Assembly: GCA_003586115.2 (NCBI GenBank)
Contig: QVOM02000126.1
Coordinates: 59,090,456-59,154,455, forward strand
Reading direction: 5' to 3'
DNA from: Salvator merianae
Lineage: Eukaryota; Chordata; Lepidosauria; Squamata; Teiidae
DNA: 64,000 bases
Made by a program: the position numbers and the translations under genes
The notes under the pieces: generated by a model
Seen by the model: the letters and a program-made list of their open reading frames with translations, nothing else
The model's database searches: none
Told to the model about the DNA's origin: nothing
Shown here: in pieces, positions 23,954 through 35,403 of the stretch
Layout of the letters: each line of letters opens with the position of its first letter
Position numbering within the stretch: the stretch's first letter is position 1

Positions 23954-26024
23954 TTTATATAGTGGTGGTGTTTTCAGTTTTCCCTAGTTTGAAGTCCTGA
24001 GACATCAATCATTGTATATGTCTTTGATTATTTCCCTCATTTCCCTGAACTACTCTGTTTTCTGTTTCCCAGGTGGGGGGATGTGCTGGGGAGCACACTG
24101 ATCCTTCCCTTTGCTCGCCAGCACTAGAATAATGGGGCAGTTTGAAAGACGTTTCTAATCCATACCTACTCATTATTCCCGCACTATCCAGTGGAATATT
24201 ATCTAGGGAACTTCTGAAACAAAGAACTAAACTGCTCTTCTTAGGCCATTTGAGATTAGATTTATCTAGAGTGCCTGACAGACACTGCTGAACTACAATT
24301 TTCCTCAGCCTGCATTGCCCAAAACACAAGGATCATCGAACCTGTACTTCAACTACATTTGGAGGGATGCTTTACAATATAATACTATGTTTTCCTTGGG
24401 GCTAAAGCCAAACTGCTAGTGAAACAGATTTTTTGTGAATCTCCTGGAAAGCAAAAGATTCTTAGGCAGAATAAGTTATTCCTTCATTCTTCAGTATCCA
24501 ACTTTTCTGCCACGAAACTGAAGGCAGCACTGGAAGTTCTTTCTCCATCTACATTTTATCTTGAAAGAACATTGAAAGAACGTTATTGAGCAATTGCCAT
24601 CCATTCTAGCACTGATTTGCATACCATTCTGGCCTTTATCCTTTACCCTTTTTGTATGGGTGTGGTACAGTGTATTAGCTTGATTTTTTAATAAATAAAT
24701 AAAATTGCCAATCTGGAATTTTATTTCAGTCAAAGAAGCTGGAAATTCCAGGGCCATGTTTTGATGCCATGACAAATGATATGTGAACAAGTAAAAAAAT
24801 ACTGCACTGGATTAACTCTTGTGCACATTCTCTTCCCCCCCTCTTCATTGTGATATGTATATATCCATCAGCTGGTTGTTTGGCAATATACAGTTAGGCA
24901 GTATACTCTTTGGTACTAGTGATGAAGCATTATTTAGTCTTGAAGAAGCACTAACTTTATCAACAAAAATGGAAGAGATGTTTTGCATAAAATGTAGGAT
25001 TTCTGTTTGTTACAAACAGCACTTACATTAGTGCTCGGTGTATCTATCTCCCTAGGGAAAAAAAGAACATTTTATATATTTTGCCACATTTAATAGTTAA
25101 TGTTGTCTTTGGATATATTTGTTTATCTTTGTGATTTTAGGCTGAGATGAATTTATTTTTAACCCTCGTTAATTTGCAATAGTTTACTTTATTATTATAG
25201 GAGATCAGAGAAGGTCACATTTTTCTGGTGTTCTGATTCTGTTAGTTATTTAGTATCATTTGAACCCAGTTTTAACTGACATTGAGGATTTTTTTCATTA
25301 AAATTGAAAATATTGGAGTTTCATTTGCAATATATTTTTCTTACTCTATATAGTCATTAAATCTTGTGGATTTTTTGTCTGCCTGGATGCATATGATATT
25401 GCATGAAATAAATACATAATTGGCTCTAGTGTTCAAAATATAACTGTGAACTCAACTGATCAGGAAAAAAAAACCTGATCAAAGACATATTATCTTTGCT
25501 GGCATTATATATGTTCCATGTATCTTCTGTCATTGTGTGCAAGTGGGATCTTAAGAATTGCTACTTTCAGTTAAAGCAGAATTTCATGATACATTCCAAG
25601 AGACTGGACCTAGAGCAGGATATGCATGGTATTATTGTGGCACCATGAGAGACCCCTAAGGGTGCATGGTCAGCACATCCCTATACCATTATAGCATTGT
25701 AGGCATGCTAGAAGAGCACAGTGTCTATACAAGCCCACAGTCATCTGGCAAACATCCTGGTGTAAGTGCTTGTTTGAGCACTTTAGCAGCAGACAGGTAA
25801 GAAGAATGCTGACAGTATGGCCTACCACTCTTCCACTGTGCTACCACCATTACAATGCACAGACTTACTATGGCACTTTGTTGGAGTCACACAGAATGAC
25901 CCTGTTTGCTGGAACACTAGGAATTGCCAACTTCTGCAGCCATTTCCAATGTTTCTGAAAACATTCCTGCCGAAAAAATGACAGCTGGGGAAGAAACGTT
26001 TCTGTGGCTGAGACAGTAGCAGGT
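23954..26024. other. AT-rich intergenic DNA, no gene seen
   Basis: No recognisable coding sequence. There is an A/T-rich tail-like tract (TTTTTTAATAAATAAATAAA) near 24684-24704 and long AT-rich DNA from 25050 to 25500. Confidence 0.5.
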
Positions 26025-26032
26025 GTACAAAT

Positions 26033-26393
26033 TAGGGATGTGCACACGAAAAAAATAGTTTTTGATTTGTTTTTGAAATGAAAATTGGCATTTTCACTTT
26101 GTCAGTGAATTTCATTGTCAAAAAATGCATTTTTTGCATTCGTTTTTGCATTTTTCATAATGTTTTCCCTTTGAAAATGCCATTGAAATTGCCATTTTCA
26201 TTGTTTAAACACAGCGAAAATTGGAAAAAATGTGAAAATTCGACGAATTTCATTTTCGCAAAAGAATAGGCTTTTTCGTTTTCATTCGGAAACTGTAAGT
26301 GCAAAAAAAGTCATTTTCGTTTCGATGCAAAAATTTGTGGAAATGAAATCTCGTATGAATTTTTGCATACGAATTGAAATTTGCACATCCCTA
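26033..26393. mobile_element. hAT-type MITE with exact 8-bp target duplication
   Basis: It starts TAGGGATGTGCACACG and ends AATTTGCACATCCCTA, flanked by GTACAAAT at 26025-26032 and 26394-26401. The interior is AT-rich with opposed GAAAATG / CATTTTC motifs that can fold back. Non-coding. Confidence 0.9.
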
Positions 26394-26401
26394 GTACAAA
26401 T

Positions 26402-28084
26402 AACATGCTACTGCTTTATGCACAGCATTTTTCTCTGTGTGCTGCATGGCAGCATCCAGTGTTATGCAGTTCCTGCCTGTAATTGCCATCAACCCAAGTC
26501 AGCCTGACGAATGTCAAGGGCTGATGGGAAGATTTCAAATCTTAGTCTGCCTCCATTCTGCGAATTATTGATTTACCGGTATAAAGCACTTCTGGAATCA
26601 TCACCTATTGTCTAGATATTAGATCAACACTTTTTAGCATTTGTTGCAACAGCAGAGCAACATTACAGCTGTGAGATTTTCTCTACACAGGATCTAACCC
26701 TCCCATTGCGCTATTCAGATGAAGTATCACGTGAAGTATTTCTGGGTAGCTCATGTCATAATGAAAACCCAGTAAATTGGGTCTAGATCCTGGGATTGTA
26801 TTGGGAGCACTGTGATCATGTCTGGCAAATCAGGTGTGATTATGAAATAATTATGGGGTTTTGACTCTGTCTGGATGCACCTTTAGGGGAAGGTAGCCTA
26901 ACAATGAGGCAGAGGCAGGCAGGCAGCAAGTGCTGTGGTGCTGGAGAATGCAGTCTTTTGTGATTTCTAGCTTTTCCTCTGTTCTTAAATGATTTGACTG
27001 TCCTTAGGTGTAATGGAGAATAGTGTTCCATCTTCAGTGATGAAATAAAATTCAGCTTCATTATTCTGTGAGGAAGAGGGATTCCTTATGAAGCTGAGAT
27101 GAGGCATTATTTTGTCCTTGACCTCAGGTAGTAAAATACCTTATGACTTTTTATGTACTTGCTGGCTTTCTTTAACAGCGAGTATACTAAGAGTCTCTCT
27201 TCTGTGCATTAGTGCAGAATACAGAAGAGCCCACCAACTGCTAGTATACTCCATCTGCAGAGTATATTGAAAATGATGGAGCATAGTCCATCTGCGGAGC
27301 ATATTGAAAATGATGGAGCATAGTGAAAATGCCCTCCCCCGACCTGGATTACCAGTAGTCCTGGACATTGAGGGTTACTGGCATACCATCTCAGCATAGT
27401 CTGGAACATGGAGGTGTGTAGTAGCACACCACCAGAGTGAGTTACCTGGGGGCTCCAAGGCTAGGACCTTTCATTCCTAGTCATTCAGGGTCCTCAGAGT
27501 CATTCAGGGTCCTTGTGTGAGCTTCTGGGCTGGCGTAGGGGCTGGACTGAACGGGACCAGAGTTGTGCAGATGGTGCTGCTCCAGACCACACCTTTTTAT
27601 GGTCTGAAGCAGAAGGCATCACTGTTTCCTAGCAGGGCAGGGCAGAAAGACCCATGGACTGGAACAAGTGACAAAGTTGTGTTGTGGCTGAAATTTAAAT
27701 GCTTGGTATAATAGAAGAAAACCAAATTATATAAGAAAGCTAAACTGCATTTATAAAATTCAGCCACATTTAGGTTTTTATAGTACATGATCCACATTAC
27801 GTGGTGCAAGGTATGATTCTCCTTCAAAAACAGATAGTTGCAGATTCAGTCTCTGGCATCTCCCCAGGAGAAGATAAACACAAATCATTTCTGTATCTTC
27901 TAGAAACATAACATGGATGTACTCACAAAGCCACCAAAAACATTATTTATTGCTATTTATTATAACTGTTGTATTTTTTAATGTTAATTTTGCTTTAATG
28001 TTATTGTACCTGTCATTCTATATTTATTATTCTCTATTTGTTGGGTCTTCTGACCACAATAAACTTAAACTATTTCACAGCTAT
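26402..28084. other. Intergenic DNA, no gene seen; a dispersed-repeat remnant near 27.2-27.6 kb
   Basis: A partial tandem repeat is visible at 27237-27325 (CTCCATCTGCAGAGTATATTGAAAATGATGGAGCATAG and a second copy with CTCCATCTGCGGAGC). It sits beside text resembling the dispersed family at 13.0 and 32.4 kb (GGGGGCTCCAAGGCTAGGACC...TTCATTCC). No gene recognised. Confidence 0.45.
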
Positions 28085-28150
28085 TTATTGTTGCCAAGTG
28101 CCATCAAGTTGAGTTGGACTCCTGATGATTATATGAACACATGCTATTAT
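28085..28150 (-). repeat. RTE/BovB-like 3' tail, Sauria-SINE type
   Basis: GCCAAGTGCCATCAAGTTGAGTTGGACTCC on the plus strand is a diverged reverse complement of the BovB-type tail, in which a 'GTCGGAG...TGACGGCACTT' element ends. In squamates this tail is shared by BovB LINEs and tRNA-derived Sauria SINEs. Confidence 0.55.
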
Positions 28151-28159
28151 CTCAGTGTT

Positions 28160-28564
28160 ATTCCATCAAGCCCCCACACCAGCCCCGAAGCTCACATGAA
28201 CTTCAGAGGCAGCCTCTGAGGGGGCCATAGGGCTAGGAAGGAAGGTCCCTAACCTCAGTTCCCCTGGGGAACACACTTCGACTGTGTGCTTTGGTGGACC
28301 ACTGAAATGGTTCCCCGGTAGTCCAGAAAATGAAGGCGCCTTCTGCACGCCTCTGAGTTCCAGATCAGGGCCTACCGGTACACTGGTAGACCTTGATATT
28401 GAGGTTTACCGGTAATCCAGATCAAGGGCTCTTTGGTCTTGATCACACTCCAACCTGAGCAGATGGAGCATATCAGTGGTGGACGGAGCCTCACTGATCC
28501 ACACTAACTGCAGACCTATGAAGTCCTGAGGACCTCTGGAACAAGGGTAAGTACGAAAAGGCCC
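28160..28564. repeat. Non-autonomous DNA-transposon-like repeat, right end GGCCC
   Basis: The right end GTAAGTACGAAAAGGCCC matches, reversed, the GGCCYTTTC start of the related elements. The interior contains GTAGACCTTGATATTGAGG and TTTACCGGTAATCCAG, shared in variant form with 13.0, 4.4 and 47.3 kb. The left boundary is a guess. Confidence 0.4.
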
Positions 28565-30487
28565 TGTGATTTGTTTCCCCAAATCATTGTGGTTTCTGCA
28601 TGCTTAGTTTTAAAATAATTATTTTTGCATCCTACTGGTCCTCCTCCTGTCTTCATGATTTCTTTAAACTTATTTTTATTTTAATGCATGTTCTGACTTT
28701 TTTTTTTCAAAATGTATGCAGTAAGCATAACAATGCATCACACTGTGATCTGGGCTTCTTATATGTAGCACACAGTGGTATCTGGAAATAAGGATAGCAT
28801 ATAGGCCATGGTTTCATGTTGTTTATTAATGACTGTTATGTGACTCATTCCTTACATAATCAACTTTAAAAACACACACACAAAGGAATTCATGCAGTTA
28901 TTTAATTCATTTTTAATGAACTTACTCCAAAACACAAGAGGCTGATTTGGAACATAATAAATTATGTTGCAGTCTATAATGGAATCAATTGCATATAAAT
29001 ATTTTCATGGGGGCCAAATCTTTCCACTAAAATGTGTTAAAAGCAAGCAAGCAAGCTGCCTAGGGTGGGGGAGGAGATTCCTAAAACTGAAGGGACAGAA
29101 TATTGTACTTTTTGTTTGTGGGGATGGTGCTACATGCTCTCTAAACTATGAGACAATTCCTCTTAGAGCGCCACCTAAAACAGAAACCCAAAGGCATATT
29201 CTCTCTTCACTGGCCCTATGTGTGTGTATGTGTGTGCGCGCACACACATGTGTGTATGCCTGTCAAATGCATGCCAGTGCTGTGCATTGCCAAAAGTGTC
29301 TGTGAAGATGCCACACATCAGTTTAATGACTATGGAAGGATACATTATGCTCTCATCAGGATGCTGAGCTAAGTAGAAAGAGTTAATCCAGAGGGTTTCA
29401 AGATGTGGGCCTCCTGAAACCAATGTGGTTGCTGAAATCCCTAGCTAGCTGGAAAATCACACTCCACAGATCCCTATGGAATGGCTGAGAGGTCTTAAGC
29501 TGGGTGCTGCAATATTTGTTCTGGGGTCTGGTCCTATTCAACATATCGATATACATACATTTTGGTTAGCTGTGCTTGTGTGGGCCTCTACTCTGTATGG
29601 ACAGGGAGGGTTCCTGGGGCAATGAAGGATGAGTGGGCTAGTCCAGCTAAGCCAGTCTCCTAGATGGAGAGAGAGAGGGCACAGTCATGACAAACGATTA
29701 GCACAGAGGAGGTGAGGCTGTGACCCATGTTCTACCCATCTGCAACTAGGAACAGAACAAGCTGCAGATTTGCCAGATCACAAGGCTGGGAGGGACATAG
29801 GGAGGAAGCAGAACACCCAAGGATGTTCCCTTGACACACCTGCTATCCCTGAGCCCATAGCCCTCCTCCCTCATCAGGGAAGGATACTTAAGCTCCTTAG
29901 GTCTGTGGCTGTGGCCAAGGCAGCCATGAAGTCCAGAGGGCAACTACTGCCAAAAAGGGCATGGGGACATCTCCATGTATGGGGGCACCTCCAGGACAGG
30001 CTTCCCTTTGCAGGCTTTCCCCTCCAGGGCAATGGTGACACTTTCTGTGCCACTGTGCCCGCTGCCCTTCTGCTTCCTGGCCAGTTGTTGAACAGGAAAC
30101 AACCTGGAGGTGCCTCTCCATGTGGTCTTCTGCCCCAGCAGCAGGAATGGTGAAGTGAAGGTTTAAATGGACAACCCCACCCTAATATCTGCCCTATTGC
30201 TGGGATGGGAAACCAAGCAACATGCAGCCTATTCTTTTCATAAGTTGGACAGTGACTACATGCAATTTTTATAAAATCTCCAGATGTCACAACATTGGAT
30301 GGGACAGCAAATACCTTGGACTGTAAAACTAGAACAGTTCTTGCTAGGTTAATAACAATTTAAGACTGAAAGCAACAGAATGAATTCAACAATCAAATTC
30401 AAACTGCTGTACGTAGGATATAAGAATCAAATAGACAGATACAAGAGGGAAGATGAATGGCTTGGTGGAAATACTTGATATTTGAAT
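28565..30487. other. Intergenic DNA, no gene seen
   Basis: A TG/CA microsatellite-like palindrome lies at about 29219-29260. A GC-richer block at 29570-30200 carries overlapping 127- and 138-codon frames on opposite strands with no recognisable domain; I do not call them genes. Confidence 0.5.
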
Positions 30488-30680
30488 TTTGTTGTTGTTG
30501 CTAGTTATCTCTAAGTCGGAAATTATTCTTGGCATCTACACAGACATATCCCTGTTGTTTTCATGGCAGGTAAAGAAGTGATTTCCCATCACCCTCTTCC
30601 AGGGAGATGCTTGGGATCAAACCTACAATCCTCTGCTTTCCAGGAAGTGGCTTCACCAGCTCTTGGACATGAGAAGCATG
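30488..30680 (-). repeat. tRNA-derived SINE, minus strand
   Basis: Reverse-complemented, it reads through GTAGGTTTGATCCC (B-box-like), then GGAAGAGGGTGATGGGAAATCACTTCTTTACCTGCC in pieces, and ends in CAACAACAAC. The same layout is found at 57718-57905 on the plus strand (GGAAATAGGCAATGAGAAACCACTTCTGTATC). It has the body of a SINE with a LINE-like tail. The A box is weaker here. Confidence 0.65.
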
Positions 30681-30899
30681 AGAGAACTGAATGTGATTCA
30701 TCTTCAGAATTTTGGCCCATTCCTATGGAAGTTGTCTTTTAATTAAGGATAGTTCAATAGCAGGGCCAATCACCTAGGAAGATATGGTGTGTTTAAACAG
30801 TCTATTTTAGTCACCTTCTGAACACATCTAAGTCACCCTCATGCCTCTCTGTGGCTGTCTGGGTTGACTCTTCCATATTCAGCTCTTCAGTGCTCTCGG

Positions 30900-32102
30900 G
30901 TTGCCTTGGGGAGCACCTCAACCAATCAGAGCCTTGCAGGAACCCATGGGGCAATAGCATAGGGGGGGGGGCACCAGTGAGCTCTTGCCAGCATGGTGGA
31001 ACTTTTCAAACTCCCTGCCTTCTGTACATAAAATAAGACTAGCGAGGCATGGAAGAGAGTGCCTCACTACTAAAGTCCAGTATGTTTTTTTTAATTACAG
31101 AAGGCAGGAGGTTTGAAAAGTTTCCCTGTGCTGGCAATTCTCTCCCTTCCCTCTTCTCTGATTCCCGGTGCTTTAGTAAAGCTTCAGATAGGCATCAGCA
31201 TTCCCTGCCTCTCTGCTGAAGCATTTTCCAAGTCCTTACCTCCTTAACTGATATGGGAAAAATATAGAATTATGATTATACTCACAGAAATCCTGAAGTA
31301 AGCTTTTTTGGTTGATTTCAGTGACAAGCTGTTCTAAGTGACATACTGGTCTCAATGACATGCTTTAGAGTTAATGGATAATTATCTGGACAAGGCGTTA
31401 TCTAGAATAGTAAATAATGAAAGCTCCTCTTCGGACAAAGGTTTGTTGAATTAGCTATATGTAATTATTAAGAGGATGTTATGACCTGCCAAAGTTATAG
31501 GGGACTTTCCAAGTTGCAAACATAAGAATAGGACTTAATATGATTAATATAAAATACCTTAGGAAATACCCGTTGTGCTGAGTTTCATATTGAGTCAAAA
31601 TACAGTAATTTCATGTCATGACATTTTTGTAAAGCTGGTGAAACTGACATTTTGTGTTTGCTAAGTCGAAAGTATGAGCTTTAGTTATAACTGATTATTG
31701 ATTTAATAATGAGCTGATGTTTAATTAATAACTTTTGCAAGATGCCATGTTTACTGTTTTAATTGTATAAAAAGAGACTGATTTTTGAAATGGACACGCA
31801 GCTTTATGGAAAGATCCTCTGCGTCAGTTATTTGCTTGCAAGCAAATAAAAGGCTTTCCTTGATGAATCCAGTTGTCTCCTAGATCTTCTTTACTTGTTT
31901 TCCCGTAACATAACTGCCAGGAATTTTTTGTTTCCATAGCAAACGTCAGGTCTTTCTCTGTCCTGTGCTCCGATTCCCAGAGCCATCAGGGAATCGGAGA
32001 AGAGGGGAGACTAGACTGTTTCCTTCGGAAAGAGAAAATCCCTGGCAGTTAAGGAGTTAAGAACTTGGAAACTGCTTCAGCAGAGAGGCAGGGAGTGGCC
32101 AG
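30900..32102. repeat. Nested foldback region surrounding a solo LTR
   Basis: GGAACTTTTCAAACTCCCTGCCTTCTGTAC (about 31000-31028) pairs with GTAATTAC...CAGAAGGCAGGAGGTTTGAAAAG (about 31092-31125 region). CCCTGCCTCTCTGCTGAAGC (about 31205-31224) is repeated in reverse complement as GCTTCAGCAGAGAGGCAGGG (about 32074-32093). A smaller hairpin at 31911-32051 starts TAACTGCCAGGAATTTT and ends AAAATCCCTGGCAGTTA. The LTR sits between the arms. Confidence 0.55.
31477..31910 (+). mobile_element. Probable solo LTR (retroviral type)
   Basis: It begins TGTTATG and ends CGTAACA, giving a TGTTA/TAACA inverted terminal repeat. TTGTATAAAAAGAG near 31765-31778 is a plausible TATA box. AATAAA at about 31845 lies about 65 bases before the end, with a pyrimidine-rich U5-like segment between. 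This layout is that of an LTR with U3, R and U5. No internal coding region adjoins it. A short flanking duplication is not evident, and the family is not identified. Confidence 0.5.
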
Positions 32103-32329
32103 TCAGTGAGCAGCACCCTTTGCAGACTGTGACTTTAGATCACTGAATCACCTCATTGGTAAGTGTGTGTGAAAGGCTTTTTTCCTTTGAGCCAATGAAT
32201 TATTCGCTCCTTTTATGCAGGTGATATTAAAAATCGCTAGTCTGAGCACACCCATAGTGACTTCTTCTTCATTGGATGTGCTCAAGTAGAGGTTAGTCAA
32301 CGATCTGTTGATGATGCCTGGGAATTGCA
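32103..32329. other. Spacer, nothing recognised
   Basis: GTAAGTGTGTGTGAAAGGC near 32159 resembles the right-end motif of the GGCCTTTC-type elements, but I could not pair it with a left end. Confidence 0.35.
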
Positions 32330-32740
32330 CTGGCTCCAAAGCCCACACCAGTTTTGGAGGCTCAGGGGCTTCTGTTTGCTCCCAAGGCCAGGAATGAATG
32401 TTCCTGACCTTCAGAGCTCCCAGGGAGCCCATTTAAGTTAGGTGCCCTGTTGTGCCACCAGAAAGGGTCCCCTGTGATACACTGGACTAGAGAAGCATGC
32501 CTTCCACAGGCCTCCATGGTCCAGCATACCACCCCTAGCATGCTGGCAGAATTCAGTGTTGAGATCTACCTTTAGACCTGACTCGGGTGCAATTTTGGGC
32601 ACCCTAGCTTGTCTATGCTCCATCCTGTGCAGATGGAGATGCTAGGAGGGGGCGGGGTCTCCTAGAATCAGCACTGTGTGTGGAAGGGAGGCTTCTAGAC
32701 ACCTTATTTTCAGGGGGAAATGTCCCATGTGGAAAGGGCC
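32330..32740. repeat. Non-autonomous DNA-transposon-like repeat, GGCCCTTTCC-type end
   Basis: The right end TGTCCCATGTGGAAAGGGCC is the reverse complement of GGCCCTTTCCACATGGGACA, which matches the left end of the 47185 element (GGCCCTTTCCGTATGGGATA) at 16 of 20 positions. The interior contains TCCATCCTGTGCAGATGGAG and GGAATGAATGTTCCTGACC, seen in other copies. The 94- and 61-codon frames are not genes. Confidence 0.5.
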
Positions 32741-33580
32741 TTTGAGAACCAGAAATAATTTACATGGATAGCCACATCACATTACTGAATAGTGGATTAG
32801 CCACACTTGCTCTGACTTTGCCTCTAAAAAGCCTACTGCATTGCTCTATCTTTTTGTGCTGTCTCCCAAGAGATCACAGTGCTCTCAACAGGGCATGAAA
32901 TGGGATAGAATTAAGTCACTGGGTTTTAGTGTCACAGCCAAATACATTAAAGTCCTTTCTTTTATTTGGCTTCATTATCTCAATTATCTTGGGTGCAGTT
33001 TACAAATGATCCCTGCAAAAAATTCCCTGAATTGAAGCTCAAGATGACTATAGACTGAAAACTCAGAGTTATTCCACAGTGTTCAGAGAATGGTACATTC
33101 TCCTCAATGTAGATTTCTGAAAAAAAAAATGGAAGTTTCAGATTGGTCTGTAATAAAAAGCATTTCAGAAGAGACAGAAGTTAATTTCTGGGGACAAGTA
33201 CTGATTTGTGGTTGTTCATTCTGTGCTGCCTTTCATTCAACAGGATGTGTATAATAATAAAACACTTACGGTTAATCATAGGCTCACTGCTTTATGTTAT
33301 GTCCTGAGCTTTTGAAAGTGGGCAGGAAAAAAGCCACATTTAAATTACAGTACTGTATCTGTAACTTTAATGCCTTTTTAGTGCAATACATTTTTCTTTA
33401 AGCTATGTGTTTTGCACACATTCGTATGCAAAGGATATTTTTCTGTTCCCTTTCAAAATCTGGAAAAATATATAACCCAGTGGAAGCTGTGTTCCAATCC
33501 ACTAGCAATTTGGAGAATGTTCGAAGGAACAAGTCTGTTGCCAAAAGCAGGCCAAATGTATGCCTCCTCCGTTATTACTT
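32741..33580. other. AT-rich intergenic DNA, no gene seen
   Basis: No recognised repeat or coding sequence. The 95-codon frame at 33405 crosses the target duplication of the next L1 and so is not a single ancestral unit. Confidence 0.5.
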
Positions 33581-33599
33581 CAAAATAATTCACATGGCT

Positions 33600-34169
33600 C
33601 TTTCAGGGGAGGAAGGAACATATGAGGCGAATAATAATGGAAGCAATCCATATTTGGAAGCAACAAAGATTCAGATTGAAATCTGTGAATAAGACACAAA
33701 ATTTCTGGTTTAAACATGGAAAGGACTGGAGAGAAAAAAGAAAAAAAAACCCTGAAGGAGTCAGAAGGGGGAGCCTAAGAAATGGCTTAGTAGAATAATG
33801 GGCAGAAGCCAAATTATTGAAAGACTGATATGAGAAGAAGATTCTGAGAGCTTGCAGAGATTGGATAAATATAATAATCTACAGAAAAATAAGGCAGTGG
33901 ATAGATTTTTGTGAAAACTGGAAACCCTCTATTGAACTTTTGCAAGATCTGGAAAGTGGACCTGGAAAACAGATTGGTGTTTGCTGGAGGGAAAGAATGA
34001 AGAGAAAAGAAGACTATTGGTAGAAGATATGAACTGTGTGGTTGGGGGGTATGAAATATAGAAGAAATCTGGGAAGTAGGAAGTCAGTAGTTTAAAATGT
34101 TAATTAATGAATCATGAGTTACTAAGTGTAATTTTATATATCCATAAAAATAAACAACAACAACAACAA
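33600..34169 (+). mobile_element. 5'-truncated L1 LINE with 19-bp target duplication
   Basis: CAAAATAATTCACATGGCT occurs at 33581-33599 and again at 34170-34188, exactly bracketing the insertion. The sequence between conceptually reads, with few interruptions, as the C-terminal end of an L1-type ORF2 (WFKHGKDW, ENWKPSIELLQDLESG) and finishes in an A-rich tail degenerating into CAACAACAAC. Severe 5' truncation and such a duplication are typical of target-primed reverse transcription. L1 assignment rests on recalled resemblance. Confidence 0.8.
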
Positions 34170-34206
34170 CAAAATAATTCACATGGCTGCACACAATCTC
34201 CATGTC

Positions 34207-34540
34207 TAATTGCATGTTTTCTTTTCCTTATCTGTCTTAAAAACTTGGTTCTCTGAAGAAGCCTTCTAATTAATAAAGGCACTTTTTTCTTTTATTTTCT
34301 TCTTTTGTCTTAATTAAACCGAACTCCCATATCCGTGCATTCTGTTTATTTACTTATCTGATAAACACTGGCCAAATGTATTTTAATAAAGCACTGAAAA
34401 CCCCGGCGTGTCCGAAGAACAGAACTTTAAATGATTTATCTAAAAAAACTTCACAGCCTTTGCAAATACTTTGGCATCTTGCTGAATTACGATGTTTAAA
34501 CTTTCAGCATACATTATCCAAACTGCAATTGTAGAGGGTT

Positions 34541-34596
<56 letters not shown>

Positions 34597-34961
34597 TCGC
34601 TCTTCTTAATGCTTATCTTAGTTTTAAAATCTTCATTAATTAAAAAGGGGATCGGCCGAACTTACGGTCCTGCAGACTAAAGTCTTGACGACGACACACA
34701 ACATGACTCGGGAATGTTGACAATATTCCCCCAGCTCCTTCGTCTCCTCCTTACGCCGACAGCCACGGTTCTCTCGTAGCCCCCGCTGGGGGGAGACTTG
34801 ATGGAGCTCAAATGAGGAATCCCTCTGCCTCCCTGTCACTCAGGGAGATGAAATCTTCAGACGGGGGGGGTTGAACTCCCCCCTCTGTCTCCTCACGTTG
34901 CGGTTTGCTCAGAGAAAAAATCCTCTCAGCAACTACATTCGGCCATCTTCCCCGGAAGTCC
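34207..34961 (-). mobile_element. L1-like 5' end (5'UTR/ORF1 start), minus strand, with 15-bp target duplication
   Basis: CACAATCTCCATGTC flanks it at 34192-34206 and 34962-34976. Read on the minus strand it opens GGACTTCCGGGGAAGATGGCCG, whose AAGATGGCCG is a YY1-type motif as found at the start of L1 5'UTRs, followed by GC-rich leader sequence down to about 34640. It then passes a GAAA repeat and an A-rich stretch. No reverse transcriptase is present, so this is either an internally deleted or prematurely terminated L1, or a chimeric non-autonomous retroelement. Confidence 0.6.
34539..34598. repeat. (TTTC)15 microsatellite
   Basis: Sixty bases of uninterrupted TTTC, lying inside the L1-like insertion. 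It reads GAAA on the element's strand. Confidence 0.98.
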
Positions 34962-34976
34962 CACAATCTCCATGTC

Positions 34977-35330
34977 ATGGTAATTTAGGAGGGGAGTTTT
35001 TTTTTAAAAAAAAAGATCTCTAAGGATCCTGATCCTGAAATATCTAATAGAGTGGTAGAATTTTTACAAGCAAGAATGCTTAATTTTCTAGTTCATTTTA
35101 GACCAAAAAAGGTTTGAAATTAAAACAATTGCTTACATTGCATCAAGAAAGGTTGCATTCCTACTGAGCTTAAAGTTCACATGGTGGGAGCCTGAAGGAT
35201 GTAACATCCATATCCTAGTGGCACTCCTGGATTTTCACTGTGCTTCTGAGGGCTGGCCTGCATCCTCAGAAGCATCCTTCCCTAAGAGTGATAAAAAGAT
35301 CACCCTCAGGCACTCATACCACTGCTGTGT
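34977..35330. other. Spacer, nothing recognised
   Basis: AT-rich start with a poly-T/poly-A junction at about 34998-35014. No gene. Confidence 0.45.
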
Positions 35331-35403
35331 ACATAAGAACATAAGAGGAGCCCTGCTGGACTGGACCACAACCCGTCTAGTCCAGCATCCTATCTTACAC
35401 AGG

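Noticed and set aside
29770..30290. 127- and 138-codon overlapping frames
   Set aside because: On opposite strands over the same bases, with low-complexity composition and no recognised family.
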